A stretch of DNA of 64,000 nt, from NCBI GenBank assembly GCA_944320795.1, contig CALUIU010000001.1, forward strand, positions 1 through 64,000, written 5' to 3'. The notes below the pieces were generated by a model, which did no database searches, was not told the DNA's origin, and saw only the letters and a program-made list of their open reading frames with translations. Numbering within the stretch: the stretch's first letter is position 1; each line of letters begins with the position of its first letter. A program made the position numbers and the translations under genes. The stretch is from Candidatus Paraprevotella stercoravium. GTDB lineage: Bacteria; Bacteroidota; Bacteroidia; Bacteroidales; Bacteroidaceae. Shown one piece after another: positions 16,629 through 25,151 of the stretch.

Positions 16629-18269
16629 ATGCCTTCCTGTCCTAAAAACTATCCGTTTTACAACTGGGTTCCCAAGCCTTTGGGCATACTCATCCTGCTG
16701 TTTCTTTTCCTGCCTATCCTGACGGTAGGAGGTACCTATTCGGTGAACAGCGGTGAGATGATGAGCGGGCTGGGTATCATTTCCGAGCACATTCAGTTTG
16801 CCACCTTTGCCACTTCGGTGGGAATGGCCGCTTTCGCTCCCTTCTTTTATCAGTTGGTGTGCATCCGTAGGGAGAAGATGATGTGTCTGGTCGGTTTCTC
16901 GCTGATGTATGTACTGAGCCTGGTCTGTGCCAAGACCGACAGCATCTTTCTGCTGGCCCTGTGCAGTGTCATCATGGGATTTTTCCGTATGGTGCTGATG
17001 ATGGTCAATCTCTTCACGCTCATCAAATATGCTTTCGGCATGGAAGCCACCCGTAACATTACCTCCGGTTTCGAACCGACTACCGAAGAAGGGTGGGACA
17101 AGCTGGATGTGGAGAAGAGTAATAGCCAGCCTATGATCTATCTGTTCTTTATGATTCTGGGCCAGATGGGCACCTGGCTCACAGCCTGGTTGGCTTATGA
17201 ATATGAGTGGCAACATGTGTATTATTACATGATGGGAATGCTGTTGGTGTCTATTCTGCTGATATTCGTTACAATGCCCTATCATAGCTATGTGGGACCG
17301 CGCTTTCCGATTACCTTCCGCAAGTTTGGCAACGTTGTGGTGTTCTGTACCTTCTGGATGTCGGTTGTGTATATTCTGATTTACGGAAAAGTGCTCGACT
17401 GGTATTCCGATTCTACCATCTGGTGGGCCACGGGGATTGCGTTTGTCAGCGCCTTGGTGTTCATCTATATGGATGTTTACCGTAAATCGCCCTATTTCCT
17501 TTGGGATATCTTCAAACTGCGTAATATCCGCATTGGAGTGATTCTTTATCTGTTGCTGATGATACTCAATTCCAGTTCACTGTTTGTCAATGTGTTTACC
17601 GGTATCGGTATGAAGATAGACAACTGGCAGAACGCTTCTTTGGGCAACTGGTGTATGCTGGGTTATGCGTTGGGAATAGTCGTTATCCTGCTGATGCGCA
17701 ATAAGGGTGTTCATTTTAAATATCTTTTTGCCACAGGATTTCTGTTCCTCGGTCTGTCCTCTCTGTTCATGTATTTTGAAGTGCAGAATGCCGGTTTGCT
17801 GGAGCGCATGAAATATCCCATTATCATCCGTTCCATCGGTATGGTCATTCTCTATGCCCTGACGGCTGTATATGCCAATCAGCGGATGCCTTTCAAATAT
17901 CTGTCTACGTGGATCTGTATCATGCTCACCGTGCGTATGGTGCTGGGGCCGGCCGTAGGAACCTCACTTTATACCAACGTGCTTCAGAACCGGCAGCAGT
18001 ATTATATCACTTCCTATGCCGGGAACAATGATCCCATCAGTCCTGAGGCTTCCGCCCAGTTCCGCCAGACGGTGTATGGAGCCAAGATGCAGGGACGGAG
18101 CGAGGAAGAGGGACAGATCATGGCCAGCATGACGGCTAAAGGCAAAGTGCAGGTGCAGGCTACGATTTCTGCCGTGAAGGAGATGGCCGGATGGACTTTC
18201 TATGCTTGTGTTTTTTCTATGATATTTGTGCTGGTGATACGTTATCCTAAACGAAAATTGCTAACTTAG
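16629..18269 (+). CDS. MFS transporter, EmrB/DHA2-like
   Basis: 546 residues with about 14 hydrophobic helices. Position and length match the DHA2 class of drug:proton antiporters, which pair with HlyD adaptors. The usual DHA2 motif C is not obvious, and the first helix starts with a proline-rich WVPKPLGIL segment, so it is a divergent member, as is common in Bacteroidetes. It most likely exports toxic amphiphiles such as bile compounds or antibiotics, but the substrate is not readable from sequence. Confidence 0.85.
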   Translation: MPSCPKNYPFYNWVPKPLGILILLFLFLPILTVGGTYSVNSGEMMSGLGIISEHIQFATFATSVGMAAFAPFFYQLVCIRREKMMCLVGFSLMYVLSLVCAKTDSIFLLALCSVIMGFFRMVLMMVNLFTLIKYAFGMEATRNITSGFEPTTEEGWDKLDVEKSNSQPMIYLFFMILGQMGTWLTAWLAYEYEWQHVYYYMMGMLLVSILLIFVTMPYHSYVGPRFPITFRKFGNVVVFCTFWMSVVYILIYGKVLDWYSDSTIWWATGIAFVSALVFIYMDVYRKSPYFLWDIFKLRNIRIGVILYLLLMILNSSSLFVNVFTGIGMKIDNWQNASLGNWCMLGYALGIVVILLMRNKGVHFKYLFATGFLFLGLSSLFMYFEVQNAGLLERMKYPIIIRSIGMVILYALTAVYANQRMPFKYLSTWICIMLTVRMVLGPAVGTSLYTNVLQNRQQYYITSYAGNNDPISPEASAQFRQTVYGAKMQGRSEEEGQIMASMTAKGKVQVQATISAVKEMAGWTFYACVFSMIFVLVIRYPKRKLLT

Positions 18270-18305
18270 CGGAGCGAAACGGTTTTTACCGGAAAAGGAA
18301 TCCGC

Positions 18306-19193
18306 ATGAGTACGGCACAAGAACGACTGAATCAATTAAACGAAGCTCTTATGAGCAAGATGTATATTTGCAGTTCCGGTGGGGAGGTGAGTTCCTTCCC
18401 GCCGCTGTTGAAAGTGCCTTATCAGGTGAACGGTATCGGGCTTGTGGTGTGTCAGCAGGGTAGTTTCCGTTTTGCACTCAACCGCGACAACTATTCGGCT
18501 CATGCCGGAGAAACTTTGTTCATTCCCGAACATTCGTTGATCAAGATTACTCAGGAGTCGGAAGATCTGGAAGTGTTCATTCTGATCTATGATATCGAAC
18601 CGATACGCGATCTGACGGGAAATCTGGTGCTTTCCATGTATCCTTATTCTTTGCTTTCTACCGAACCATGTCATGTGTGGAATACCGGGGAGGAAGAGGA
18701 GGTGACCCGCTATATGGGGCTGCTCGACAGTACGCTGACCCGGGGAGAGGATCTCTTTGCGCAGAACGAGCGCAAGCTGTTGCTTATTTCGCTCACTTAC
18801 CGCCTGTGCTCCATTTACAGCCGTAAGATGATGATGCAGAAGGGAGCCATCGGGCGCAAACACGAGCTCTTTATGAAGCTGGTTCATCTCATCGAGAAGC
18901 ATTATATGGAAGAACGCGGTGTGGAGTTTTATGCCGATAAGCTCTGTCTGTCGCCCAAGTATGTTTCGGCCCTGTCCAAGTCGCTGAGCGGATATACCGC
19001 TCAGGAACTGGTGTTCAAGGCTATTGTGCGCCGGAGCATTTTTCTGTTGCTCAATACGCGAAAGAGCATTCAGGAGATTTCGGATGAGCTGCACTTTCCG
19101 AACGCTTCCTATTTCGGGACCTTTTTCAAGAAACATATCGGGGTATCGCCGCAGCAGTACCGTGCGGTGTATGAACAGGAGTCAGAGAGATGA
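18306..19193 (+). CDS. AraC-family transcriptional regulator
   Basis: 295 residues. The N-terminal ~150 form a cupin-like sensing domain (HAGETLFIPEHSLIKI). The C-terminal ~100 carry the two helix-turn-helix motifs (FYADKLCLSPKYVSALSKSL and IQEISDELHFPNASYFGTFF). It lies 36 nt after the MFS gene on the same strand, so it is co-transcribed with the pump it probably controls. The candidate binding site is 14102-14130. The ligand may be a pump substrate. Confidence 0.88.
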   Translation: MSTAQERLNQLNEALMSKMYICSSGGEVSSFPPLLKVPYQVNGIGLVVCQQGSFRFALNRDNYSAHAGETLFIPEHSLIKITQESEDLEVFILIYDIEPIRDLTGNLVLSMYPYSLLSTEPCHVWNTGEEEEVTRYMGLLDSTLTRGEDLFAQNERKLLLISLTYRLCSIYSRKMMMQKGAIGRKHELFMKLVHLIEKHYMEERGVEFYADKLCLSPKYVSALSKSLSGYTAQELVFKAIVRRSIFLLLNTRKSIQEISDELHFPNASYFGTFFKKHIGVSPQQYRAVYEQESER

Positions 19194-19223
19194 GTGCCGG
19201 ATAAATATGTAGTGTTACTATGA

Positions 19224-19724
19224 ATGTATACAATATCTATGGAAATGAGTAAGAAAGAAAAATATGAGGCTTTGCTGCCCAGACTGGAAGCCTTGATGGA
19301 GGGAGAACAAGACTGGACGGCCGCCATGGCCAATTTTGCGGCCGAGGTTCATGAAACATTCAGTTTCTTTTGGACCGGCTTTTATCGGGTAACCGGAGGA
19401 CTGCTCCTATTGGGACCGTTCCAAGGTCCGGTGGCTTGTACGCGCATCAAGTACGGTCGTGGCGTTTGTGGCACGGCCTGGAAGGAAAAGGTCACTCAGG
19501 TGGTTCCCGATGTGCATCTGTTTCCGGGGCATATAGCCTGTTCTTCGTTGTCGGAAAGTGAGATCGTGGTGCCCGTTTTTGATGACCGGAATGAAGTGGT
19601 GGCTGTGCTGGATATTGACAGTCGCGAAAAGAATACTTTCGATGAAACGGATCGCCTGTATCTGGAGCGCGCCGTGAAGTTTCTTCCGTGGGCTTCGTCG
19701 GAGGCTGTCGGAGAGCGGGAATAA
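19224..19724 (+). CDS. msrC: Free methionine-(R)-sulfoxide reductase (GAF domain)
   Basis: 166 residues, a single GAF domain. Cysteines C72, C82 and C106 keep the 10- and 24-residue spacing of the three catalytic cysteines of E. coli fRMsr (C84, C94, C118). The enzyme reduces free methionine R-sulfoxide using thioredoxin and protects against oxidation in the cytoplasm. The start may instead be Met at 19239 or 19245. It lies 30 nt after the AraC gene; whether it is part of the efflux operon is unclear. A bidirectional terminator follows. Confidence 0.88.
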   Translation: MYTISMEMSKKEKYEALLPRLEALMEGEQDWTAAMANFAAEVHETFSFFWTGFYRVTGGLLLLGPFQGPVACTRIKYGRGVCGTAWKEKVTQVVPDVHLFPGHIACSSLSESEIVVPVFDDRNEVVAVLDIDSREKNTFDETDRLYLERAVKFLPWASSEAVGERE

Positions 19725-19811
19725 GAATAATTATTGTCCCGTCGGTAATTCATTATTGCCTTGTCGATAATAGATTACTGACGGGGAAGTAATTTTTAAA
19801 ATATGGGTAAT

Positions 19812-19846
19812 AAAAAAAGAGACATCTGCGGGATGTCTCTTTTTTT
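19812..19846. terminator. Bidirectional terminator between msrC and tRNA-Gln
   Basis: Arms 19812-19826 and 19832-19846 pair perfectly (AAAAAAAGAGACATC) with a 5-nt loop. It ends the + strand msrC transcript and the - strand tyrS/tRNA-Gln transcript, stopping 1 nt from the tRNA 3' end. Confidence 0.85.
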
Positions 19847-19847
19847 G

Positions 19848-19918
19848 TTGGACTACCAAGATTCGAACTTGGACAAACAGAACCAAAACCTGTTGTGCTA
19901 CCATTACACCATAGTCCA
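19848..19918 (-). tRNA. tRNA-Gln (anticodon TTG)
   Basis: Reading the minus strand gives a 71-nt cloverleaf. The 7-bp acceptor is TGGACTA/TAGTCCA with discriminator A. The D-loop carries TGTAATGGTAGC, the anticodon loop TTTTGGT places TTG at 34-36, and the T-loop has GTTCGAATC. No CCA is encoded. It lies about 75 nt downstream of the tyrS stop on the same strand, with a terminator immediately after, so it may be processed from the tyrS mRNA. Confidence 0.92.
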
Positions 19919-19993
19919 ATCCTACATGCTTTCTTTTGGAAAGCGCTGCAAAGATAGGAATATAAATCCTATCTTGCAAGCGTTTTTATGGTT

Positions 19994-21286
19994 TTATTTG
20001 CAAATAATCAGGAAATAATTCTTCTTTCCACGCTGTACCAGCAAATATTTGTCATCGAGCAAATCAGCGGTTGTTACTTCCTGATCAAATGCTGACAACT
20101 TTTCTTTGTTCAGTGAAACGCCACCGCCCTGAGTCAGCTTGCGCATCTCGCCCTTGCTGGCGAAACATTGAGTAGCTTCGGCCATCAGGTCAACGGCTTT
20201 GATTCCGTTTTCGATCACGCTTCGACTGATTTCAAACTGAGGCACACCGGCAAATACATCGAGCAGAGTCTTCTCGTCCAGCTTGGTAAGGCTTTCTTTG
20301 GTTGCCTTTCCGAACAGGATGTTGCTGGCTTCTACTGCCATGTTGTAATCTTCCTCACTGTGTACCATGATGGTCACTTCCTTGGCCAGACGTTTCTGCA
20401 GTACGCGCTGTCCCGGATCCTGATCGTGTTCGGCGATGAGGGCATCAATTTCCTCTTTGTCCAATACGGTAAAGATCTTGATATAGCGTTTTGCTTCGTC
20501 GTCGGCTACATTCAACCAGAACTGGTAGAAGGTATATGGTGAAGTGTAGTTCTTGTCCAACCAGATATTTCCCTGCTCTGTCTTACCGAACTTCTTTCCG
20601 TCGGCCTTGGTGATGAGCGGGCAGGTCAGGGCATAAGCCTCGTTGCCGTTGGTTCTGCGGATCAGCTCGGTACCGGTGGTGATATTACCCCACTGATCGC
20701 TTCCGCCCAACTGCAATTTACAGTTCTTATGCTGGTTCAGATACAGGAAGTCGTATCCCTGCAACAACTGGTAAGTAAATTCCGTGAAAGACAAACCGTC
20801 GCGGGCTTCGCCGTTCAGACGCTTCTGCACGCTGTCCTTTGCCATCATATAGTTCACGGTGATGTGCTTTCCTACGGTACGGGCGAAGTCCAGGAAAGTA
20901 AAGTCCTTCATCCAGTCGTAGTTGTTTACCAGTTCGGCATGGTTTGGTGCGTCGCTGTCGAAATCCAGGAACTTGGCCAACTGCTTTTTGATGCAGGCTA
21001 CGTTATGACGCAAAGTCTCCTCATCCAGCAGATTTCTCTCCTGGCTTTTTCCTGACGGGTCGCCGATCATACCTGTGGCGCCACCTACCAATGCCAAAGG
21101 CTTGTGGCCGCAGCGTTGGAAATGCTTCAGCATCATGACACCACACAGGTGACCGATATGTAAAGAGTCTGCTGTCGGGTCGATACCCAGATAGGCAGTA
21201 ACTTGTTCTTTGTTCAATAATTCTTCAGTTCCTGGCATGATAGTGTGGATCATGCCTCTCCATGTCAATTCTTCTACAAAGTTCAT
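19994..21286 (-). CDS. tyrS: Tyrosyl-tRNA synthetase
   Basis: 430 residues from the ATG at 21286 ([15 protein letters not shown]). A longer reading frame to 21358 would start inside the promoter. Class I synthetase: HIGH-type motif HIGH at residues 43-46, KMSKS-type KFGKTE, and a C-terminal S4-like RNA-binding region (about 360-430). It charges tRNA-Tyr in the cytoplasm. A -7 box lies at 21332-21339, about 45 nt from the start. A tRNA gene, for Gln rather than Tyr, follows on the same strand. Confidence 0.95.
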   Translation of the reverse strand: MNFVEELTWRGMIHTIMPGTEELLNKEQVTAYLGIDPTADSLHIGHLCGVMMLKHFQRCGHKPLALVGGATGMIGDPSGKSQERNLLDEETLRHNVACIKKQLAKFLDFDSDAPNHAELVNNYDWMKDFTFLDFARTVGKHITVNYMMAKDSVQKRLNGEARDGLSFTEFTYQLLQGYDFLYLNQHKNCKLQLGGSDQWGNITTGTELIRRTNGNEAYALTCPLITKADGKKFGKTEQGNIWLDKNYTSPYTFYQFWLNVADDEAKRYIKIFTVLDKEEIDALIAEHDQDPGQRVLQKRLAKEVTIMVHSEEDYNMAVEASNILFGKATKESLTKLDEKTLLDVFAGVPQFEISRSVIENGIKAVDLMAEATQCFASKGEMRKLTQGGGVSLNKEKLSAFDQEVTTADLLDDKYLLVQRGKKNYFLIICK

Positions 21287-21331
21287 CGTATGAATCTGCT
21301 TATTTATTAATTTGTTTATGATGTGTTTGCA

Positions 21332-21339
21332 CAAAAGTA
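21332..21339 (-). promoter_or_regulatory. -7 box of tyrS
   Basis: TACTTTTG on the minus strand matches TAnnTTTG. It supports starting tyrS at 21286 and transcription of tyrS separate from the tatD-like gene upstream. Confidence 0.5.
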
Positions 21340-21380
21340 CGACCTTTAGCGCAAACATGCAACTAAAAGTATTTTAATTT

Positions 21381-22049
21381 TCAAGGATTTGGCTGTTGGC
21401 CTTTGAATTTTAGCAGTTGCTTCAGATTTTCGGCTTGTTCTTTTTTCAGACTTTCCATATCCGTGGAGCGGATTTGTGCGATGCGTTGATAAATTTCGGC
21501 TATGGGTTCGTCTGATTCATCAGTTTCGATAAAGAAGCGTCCGGCGGGGCAAATAGCCACGGATTCCGGATTGAAAAGTTTTCCGAAACTGACATAAAAG
21601 CCTAGATGAAGCAAGGATTGCATCTGTTGAGGCTTGCCGCGAAAGCCATGGATCACCCACGGAGCGTGGGGACGCAGTTGCTTGTGCAGGGCTATAATCG
21701 GGTCGAAGGCTTTCACACAATGCAGTATCATGGGCATATTCTGGGATACGGCCCATTCGGCTTGCATACGGAATACCTCCTCCTGCAAGGACATCGGATG
21801 ACTGCTGTTCGGATCCAGACCGCATTCGCCCACAAATAGGGTATGGGACTGTTGCCACAAGACTTTCAGATACTCGAAATCTTCTCTCCATTGCGGAGCA
21901 ATAAACCACGGATGGATACCGCATGACAGAAAGTTGTGTTCGGGGATGCTTTTCGAAAGGTCGGTGGCATCCAAAGAAAATACATTCCATTCACCTTGCC
22001 GGCGTTTCTGATGCGAATGTATGTTGAGAAAAGGGATTTCCGGATTCAT
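21381..22049 (-). CDS. TatD-family metal-dependent hydrolase (DNase)
   Basis: 222 residues, shorter than usual TatD (about 260). Metal-binding features are present: the N-terminal HSH in LNIHSHQKR (normally HxH), the catalytic Glu in GECGLD, HC in [12 protein letters not shown] and a late Asp (ETDES). TatD proteins are nucleases or esterases on small substrates. The first two histidines are spaced HSH and the N-terminus is compact, so activity should be tested. It overlaps yidD by 4 nt. Confidence 0.8.
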   Translation of the reverse strand: MNPEIPFLNIHSHQKRRQGEWNVFSLDATDLSKSIPEHNFLSCGIHPWFIAPQWREDFEYLKVLWQQSHTLFVGECGLDPNSSHPMSLQEEVFRMQAEWAVSQNMPMILHCVKAFDPIIALHKQLRPHAPWVIHGFRGKPQQMQSLLHLGFYVSFGKLFNPESVAICPAGRFFIETDESDEPIAEIYQRIAQIRSTDMESLKKEQAENLKQLLKFKGQQPNP

Positions 22050-22297
22050 GGTACTGGATCATATCCCGATCCGCCCCACGGATGACAGCGCAGAATGCGC
22101 CGGATAGCCAGATACAGGCCTTTGAAAGGGCCATGTTTACGGATGGCTTCCAGAGCATATTGTGAGCATGTCGGTGTGAACCGGCAGGAAGGGGGCGTAC
22201 AGGGTGAAATTACGTTGCGGTAAAATTGTATCGGCACGATCAGGCAGATCGTAAGCAACTTATTCAGCAGGTTCCACAGCCGTTTCAGCATTTCCAT
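22046..22297 (-). CDS. yidD: Membrane protein insertion efficiency factor YidD
   Basis: Small basic protein of the YidD family (about 83 residues from Met at 22297; 22321 is the longest frame). The family motif [19 protein letters not shown] and the closing [12 protein letters not shown] are intact. A hydrophobic N-terminal helix associates with the membrane. YidD assists YidC-mediated insertion. It overlaps the 3' end of rnpA by about 38 nt and the tatD-like start by 4 nt, the common rnpA-yidD arrangement. Confidence 0.92.
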   Translation of the reverse strand: MEMLKRLWNLLNKLLTICLIVPIQFYRNVISPCTPPSCRFTPTCSQYALEAIRKHGPFKGLYLAIRRILRCHPWGGSGYDPVP

Positions 22298-22715
22298 ATT
22301 CTTTCTGGATATATTCGGCAATGCGGTGCAGCAAGCTCCGCATCTTGGATTCTACAATAGAGGTGAGCATCAGTTCGTCGGCTTGCCAAAGAAAAGCAAT
22401 GGCTATATGCCGGGGAGCCTCGGTATGGGTTTCAAGTACCTGATAAATCAAATCCTTGTTTTTTCGGTAAGCTTCACGGATCTGCCGCTTGGCACGGTTT
22501 CTCTTTACGGCGCGCTTGAAGTGCTTTTTCGATACGGAAACCAATACCGACACCGGTTCCTGATCGGTATCCGTCTCTATGGGGCGGAAAACGGCACGTA
22601 GCGGATAGGCGGAGAAGGATTTGCTGCCTCCGTCGAAAAGGGTGTCAATGATGCGCTTGCTGCAAAGACGCTCTTTCTTTTGGAATGAATAAGGATGCTG
22701 TTGGGTATTGGTCAT
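22260..22715 (-). CDS. rnpA: Ribonuclease P protein component
   Basis: 151 residues from the ATG at 22715 ([11 protein letters not shown]); the longer frame to 22766 overlaps the hemD terminator hairpin. The signature RNR motif is present ([16 protein letters not shown]), along with the [10 protein letters not shown] strand. It binds the RNA subunit of RNase P and trims tRNA 5' ends. It is followed by yidD with overlap, as in most bacteria. The C-terminus is slightly extended (about 25 residues beyond the common core). Confidence 0.92.
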   Translation of the reverse strand: MTNTQQHPYSFQKKERLCSKRIIDTLFDGGSKSFSAYPLRAVFRPIETDTDQEPVSVLVSVSKKHFKRAVKRNRAKRQIREAYRKNKDLIYQVLETHTEAPRHIAIAFLWQADELMLTSIVESKMRSLLHRIAEYIQKEYGNAETAVEPAE

Positions 22716-22730
22716 GGTTTGATATTGTGA

Positions 22731-22770
22731 AAAACAGAAATGAACGCACGGTTGGTGTGCGTTCATTTTT
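22731..22770 (-). terminator. Hairpin between hemD and rnpA
   Basis: Arms 22738-22749 and 22757-22768 pair perfectly over 12 bp with a 7-nt loop, and a T-rich run follows on the minus strand. It sits 14 nt past the hemD stop and just before rnpA. It either ends the metK-hemD transcript or attenuates rnpA expression. Confidence 0.75.
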
Positions 22771-22781
22771 CTGATTAGTAT

Positions 22782-23528
22782 TTATTTCTGGTTTGTTTCT
22801 TTGATAAAAGCATCCAGCGCTGCAGTGATGGATGGGAACTGAGGACTTGGTGCCTCCATATCCAGACGCAGACCGGCTTCCTTTACAGCCTTGGCTGTGG
22901 TTGGACCGAAACAGCCGATGGCAATCTTGTCCTGCTTGAAGTCCGGGAAATTCTTGAGCAGGGACTGTACTCCTGAGGGACTGAAGAAAATGAGCATGTC
23001 ATAATCAAATAATTCCCCTTCCTCAAAATCGTTGCTCACGGTGCGGTACATCACTCCTTCTGTATGTTGCAGTTTCTTGGAATCGAACAGCTCTTTCAAT
23101 TCATCGTTATGGACATCAGAAAGCGGTACGAAGTATTTTTCCGTTTTGTGCTTTACCATGGCCGGCAGCAGATCGTTGATCTTTCCGGTTGCACCGAAGA
23201 ATACTTTACGTTTTCTGTATTGTACATATTTCTGGATATACAGAGCTACGGTTTCTGTAATGCAGAAATATTTCATGTCTTCCGGTATGGTTATACGCAT
23301 CTCCTTGCAAAGCTGGAAGAAGTGGTCAATGGCATGACGTGAAGTAAATACCACTGCCGTATGATCCAGAATGGAAATTTTTTGCTGACGGAATTCTTTT
23401 GCTGACAAACCTTCTACTTTGATGAAAGGTCTGAAAACGAGTTCTACATCATATTTAGAAGCAATCTCATAATAAGGAGACTTCTCTGAAGACGGTTTTG
23501 GTTGCGAAACCAGAATCTTCTTGATCAT
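22782..23528 (-). CDS. hemD: Uroporphyrinogen-III synthase
   Basis: 248 residues with the two-domain HemD fold. The motif TAVVFTSRHAIDHFF and the C-terminal FFSPSGVQSLL, AIGCFGPTTAKAV and AGLRLDMEAPSPQFPSI are typical. It closes hydroxymethylbilane to uroporphyrinogen III for tetrapyrrole synthesis. It lies 10 nt after DUF4271 and ends 14 nt before a terminator hairpin, so it is the last gene of the metK-LOG-DUF4271-hemD unit. Sequence divergence is normal for this family. Confidence 0.85.
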   Translation of the reverse strand: MIKKILVSQPKPSSEKSPYYEIASKYDVELVFRPFIKVEGLSAKEFRQQKISILDHTAVVFTSRHAIDHFFQLCKEMRITIPEDMKYFCITETVALYIQKYVQYRKRKVFFGATGKINDLLPAMVKHKTEKYFVPLSDVHNDELKELFDSKKLQHTEGVMYRTVSNDFEEGELFDYDMLIFFSPSGVQSLLKNFPDFKQDKIAIGCFGPTTAKAVKEAGLRLDMEAPSPQFPSITAALDAFIKETNQK

Positions 23529-23538
23529 AATAAATGTC

Positions 23539-24564
23539 CTAAATTTTTATAACAAAGTTATTATTGATAAAAGCCAAAACTCTGCACAACATGAGCAGAG
23601 GGGTAACTTCAAGGGCACAAAAGTACACAATTAAATGCAAAATGCCATGGATTTTCGGAAAAAAGATTATATACGTTTCATATAATAAGATAATCCTGGT
23701 CAAAAATACCACAAATCCAATATATAGCCAGGCTTGTAATGTATTAAGATCAAAATATATGGTTAGCAAGACTAACGGAAATAATAATAATCCTTCTGCC
23801 GCATATGTAAAAGTATAGGTTTCCTGCCATCTTTTATTCTTGGTTTTGTCAAAAAAAATCCAATTTACAAAGTGGTAGGAGAGTTTCTTTATCAAATAAT
23901 ATCCTGTTATAACCAGCGTAGTGGAAAGCAAAGCCAGATAAGGTGTTTCCGAAGTGATGACCGTATGGTTTTCCAGTCCGTTCAGACCGAAAAGCTGCAG
24001 AGAAATGGTCAGCAGTGTCAGGCATACCAGAAGCTTTATGCTGTGCTGTTGATTATCGGGCTCGTCATTAAACAGATTGTGATATTCACGAGGCGGGTTA
24101 AATAATTCCTTGGCTTGTTTCAACAGGGCTTTCTTGCTTTTGGAAAAGAGAACCAGCATCAACATGAATACGACCAGGACAATGGCGGTAATGCCGTCAT
24201 CTGTCCGTAAGCGATAAGGGAGCGGAGTCTCCTGAATTCCCAGACGGGAGTCGCTTACTTCCGGATGCATAAAATGATTACCGTCAAAGAATGTTTGGCG
24301 GTAATGATAGGTAAGTTCTGATAAGGATTTTGATTTTTTTGCCGGAATACCGGGTATTTCCAGTGTATCGGGGCGTGTGGATCTGATCCGAACTCTTTCC
24401 GGAAGATTGGCTTGTATCGCCGAATCCTGTTGCGCCGGTGTGGCATCTTCCGGCAAGGCGTCAATAATTCTGGCAGCATTGAATGGAAGTGGTCCCTTAT
24501 GTCCAACTGTTTTTGTCGGTGTAACCGGGATCTGTCGGGTAGATATAGAATCGGTCTGTGTCAT
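23539..24564 (-). CDS. DUF4271 membrane protein
   Basis: 341 residues. A polar Pro/Ser-rich N-terminal stretch (about 1-110) is followed by about six hydrophobic segments (for example GITAIVLVVFMLMLVLFSKS and LLVCLTLLTISLQLFGL). DUF4271 proteins almost always lie next to hemD in Bacteroidetes. Their function is unknown. The stop is 10 nt before hemD, and the start shares 1 nt with the LOG stop (TAATG). Confidence 0.8.
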   Translation of the reverse strand: MTQTDSISTRQIPVTPTKTVGHKGPLPFNAARIIDALPEDATPAQQDSAIQANLPERVRIRSTRPDTLEIPGIPAKKSKSLSELTYHYRQTFFDGNHFMHPEVSDSRLGIQETPLPYRLRTDDGITAIVLVVFMLMLVLFSKSKKALLKQAKELFNPPREYHNLFNDEPDNQQHSIKLLVCLTLLTISLQLFGLNGLENHTVITSETPYLALLSTTLVITGYYLIKKLSYHFVNWIFFDKTKNKRWQETYTFTYAAEGLLLFPLVLLTIYFDLNTLQAWLYIGFVVFLTRIILLYETYIIFFPKIHGILHLIVYFCALEVTPLLMLCRVLAFINNNFVIKI

Positions 24565-25151
24565 TATATTGCTGCAAATTTGCGTACTTCTTTATTCCAC
24601 ATCGGGATTTTCTCAAGCAAATCCAATGCTTCTTCCGGTGTCTGGGCCACATGCCAGATGGCTTGGTGTTCCGGGCGCATGAAATGCTCTTCTACGGCCT
24701 TTTCCAGCATTTGAAGCAACGGATCGTAGTAGCCGTTGATATTGAGGATGACAAGTGGTTTCAGATAAATACCCAGTTGTTTCCAGGTGATGATTTCAAG
24801 AAGTTCTTCCAGAGTGCCACAACCGCCAGGCAAGGCAATGGCTGCGTCAGAGAGGCGCGCCATTGTCTGCTTGCGGGTATGCATGTCTTCTGTAATGATC
24901 AGTTCGCTCAGTCCTGTGTGATGCCATCCCTGTTCAATCATAAATCGGGGTATGACTCCGGTAACCTGTCCGCCTTCTGCCAGACAGGCATCGGCGCAGG
25001 CGCACATAAGGCCTAAACATCCGGCTCCGTTTATCAGGCGCATTTGCCGTTGGGCCAACAGTTGACCGAGTTGGCGTGCGGCCTGAAAATACTCCTCGCT
25101 GATTTTAGTACTGGAGGCACTGTAAACACAAACTGATTCAATATGATTCAT
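24564..25151 (-). CDS. LOG-family nucleoside-5'-monophosphate phosphoribohydrolase
   Basis: 195 residues with the LOG Rossmann fold. The signature PGGCGTLEELLE is near residue 89-100, and an N-terminal GAGCLGLM loop binds substrate. LOG enzymes split nucleotide monophosphates to base and ribose-5-phosphate (cytokinin-activating in plants; nucleotide salvage is likely here). The start codon overlaps the metK stop in TAATG, and its stop overlaps the DUF4271 start in the same way, so the three are translationally coupled. Confidence 0.85.
   Translation of the reverse strand: MNHIESVCVYSASSTKISEEYFQAARQLGQLLAQRQMRLINGAGCLGLMCACADACLAEGGQVTGVIPRFMIEQGWHHTGLSELIITEDMHTRKQTMARLSDAAIALPGGCGTLEELLEIITWKQLGIYLKPLVILNINGYYDPLLQMLEKAVEEHFMRPEHQAIWHVAQTPEEALDLLEKIPMWNKEVRKFAAI

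Noticed and set aside
16572-17285. 237-residue minus-strand open frame rich in His and Gln
   Set aside because: Lies inside the MFS transporter gene. The His/Gln richness arises from reading membrane-helix codons backwards.
19224-19238. First ATG of the fRMsr gene as certain start
   Set aside because: Nearby in-frame ATGs at 19239 and 19245 are equally possible; I kept the longest frame but do not insist on it.
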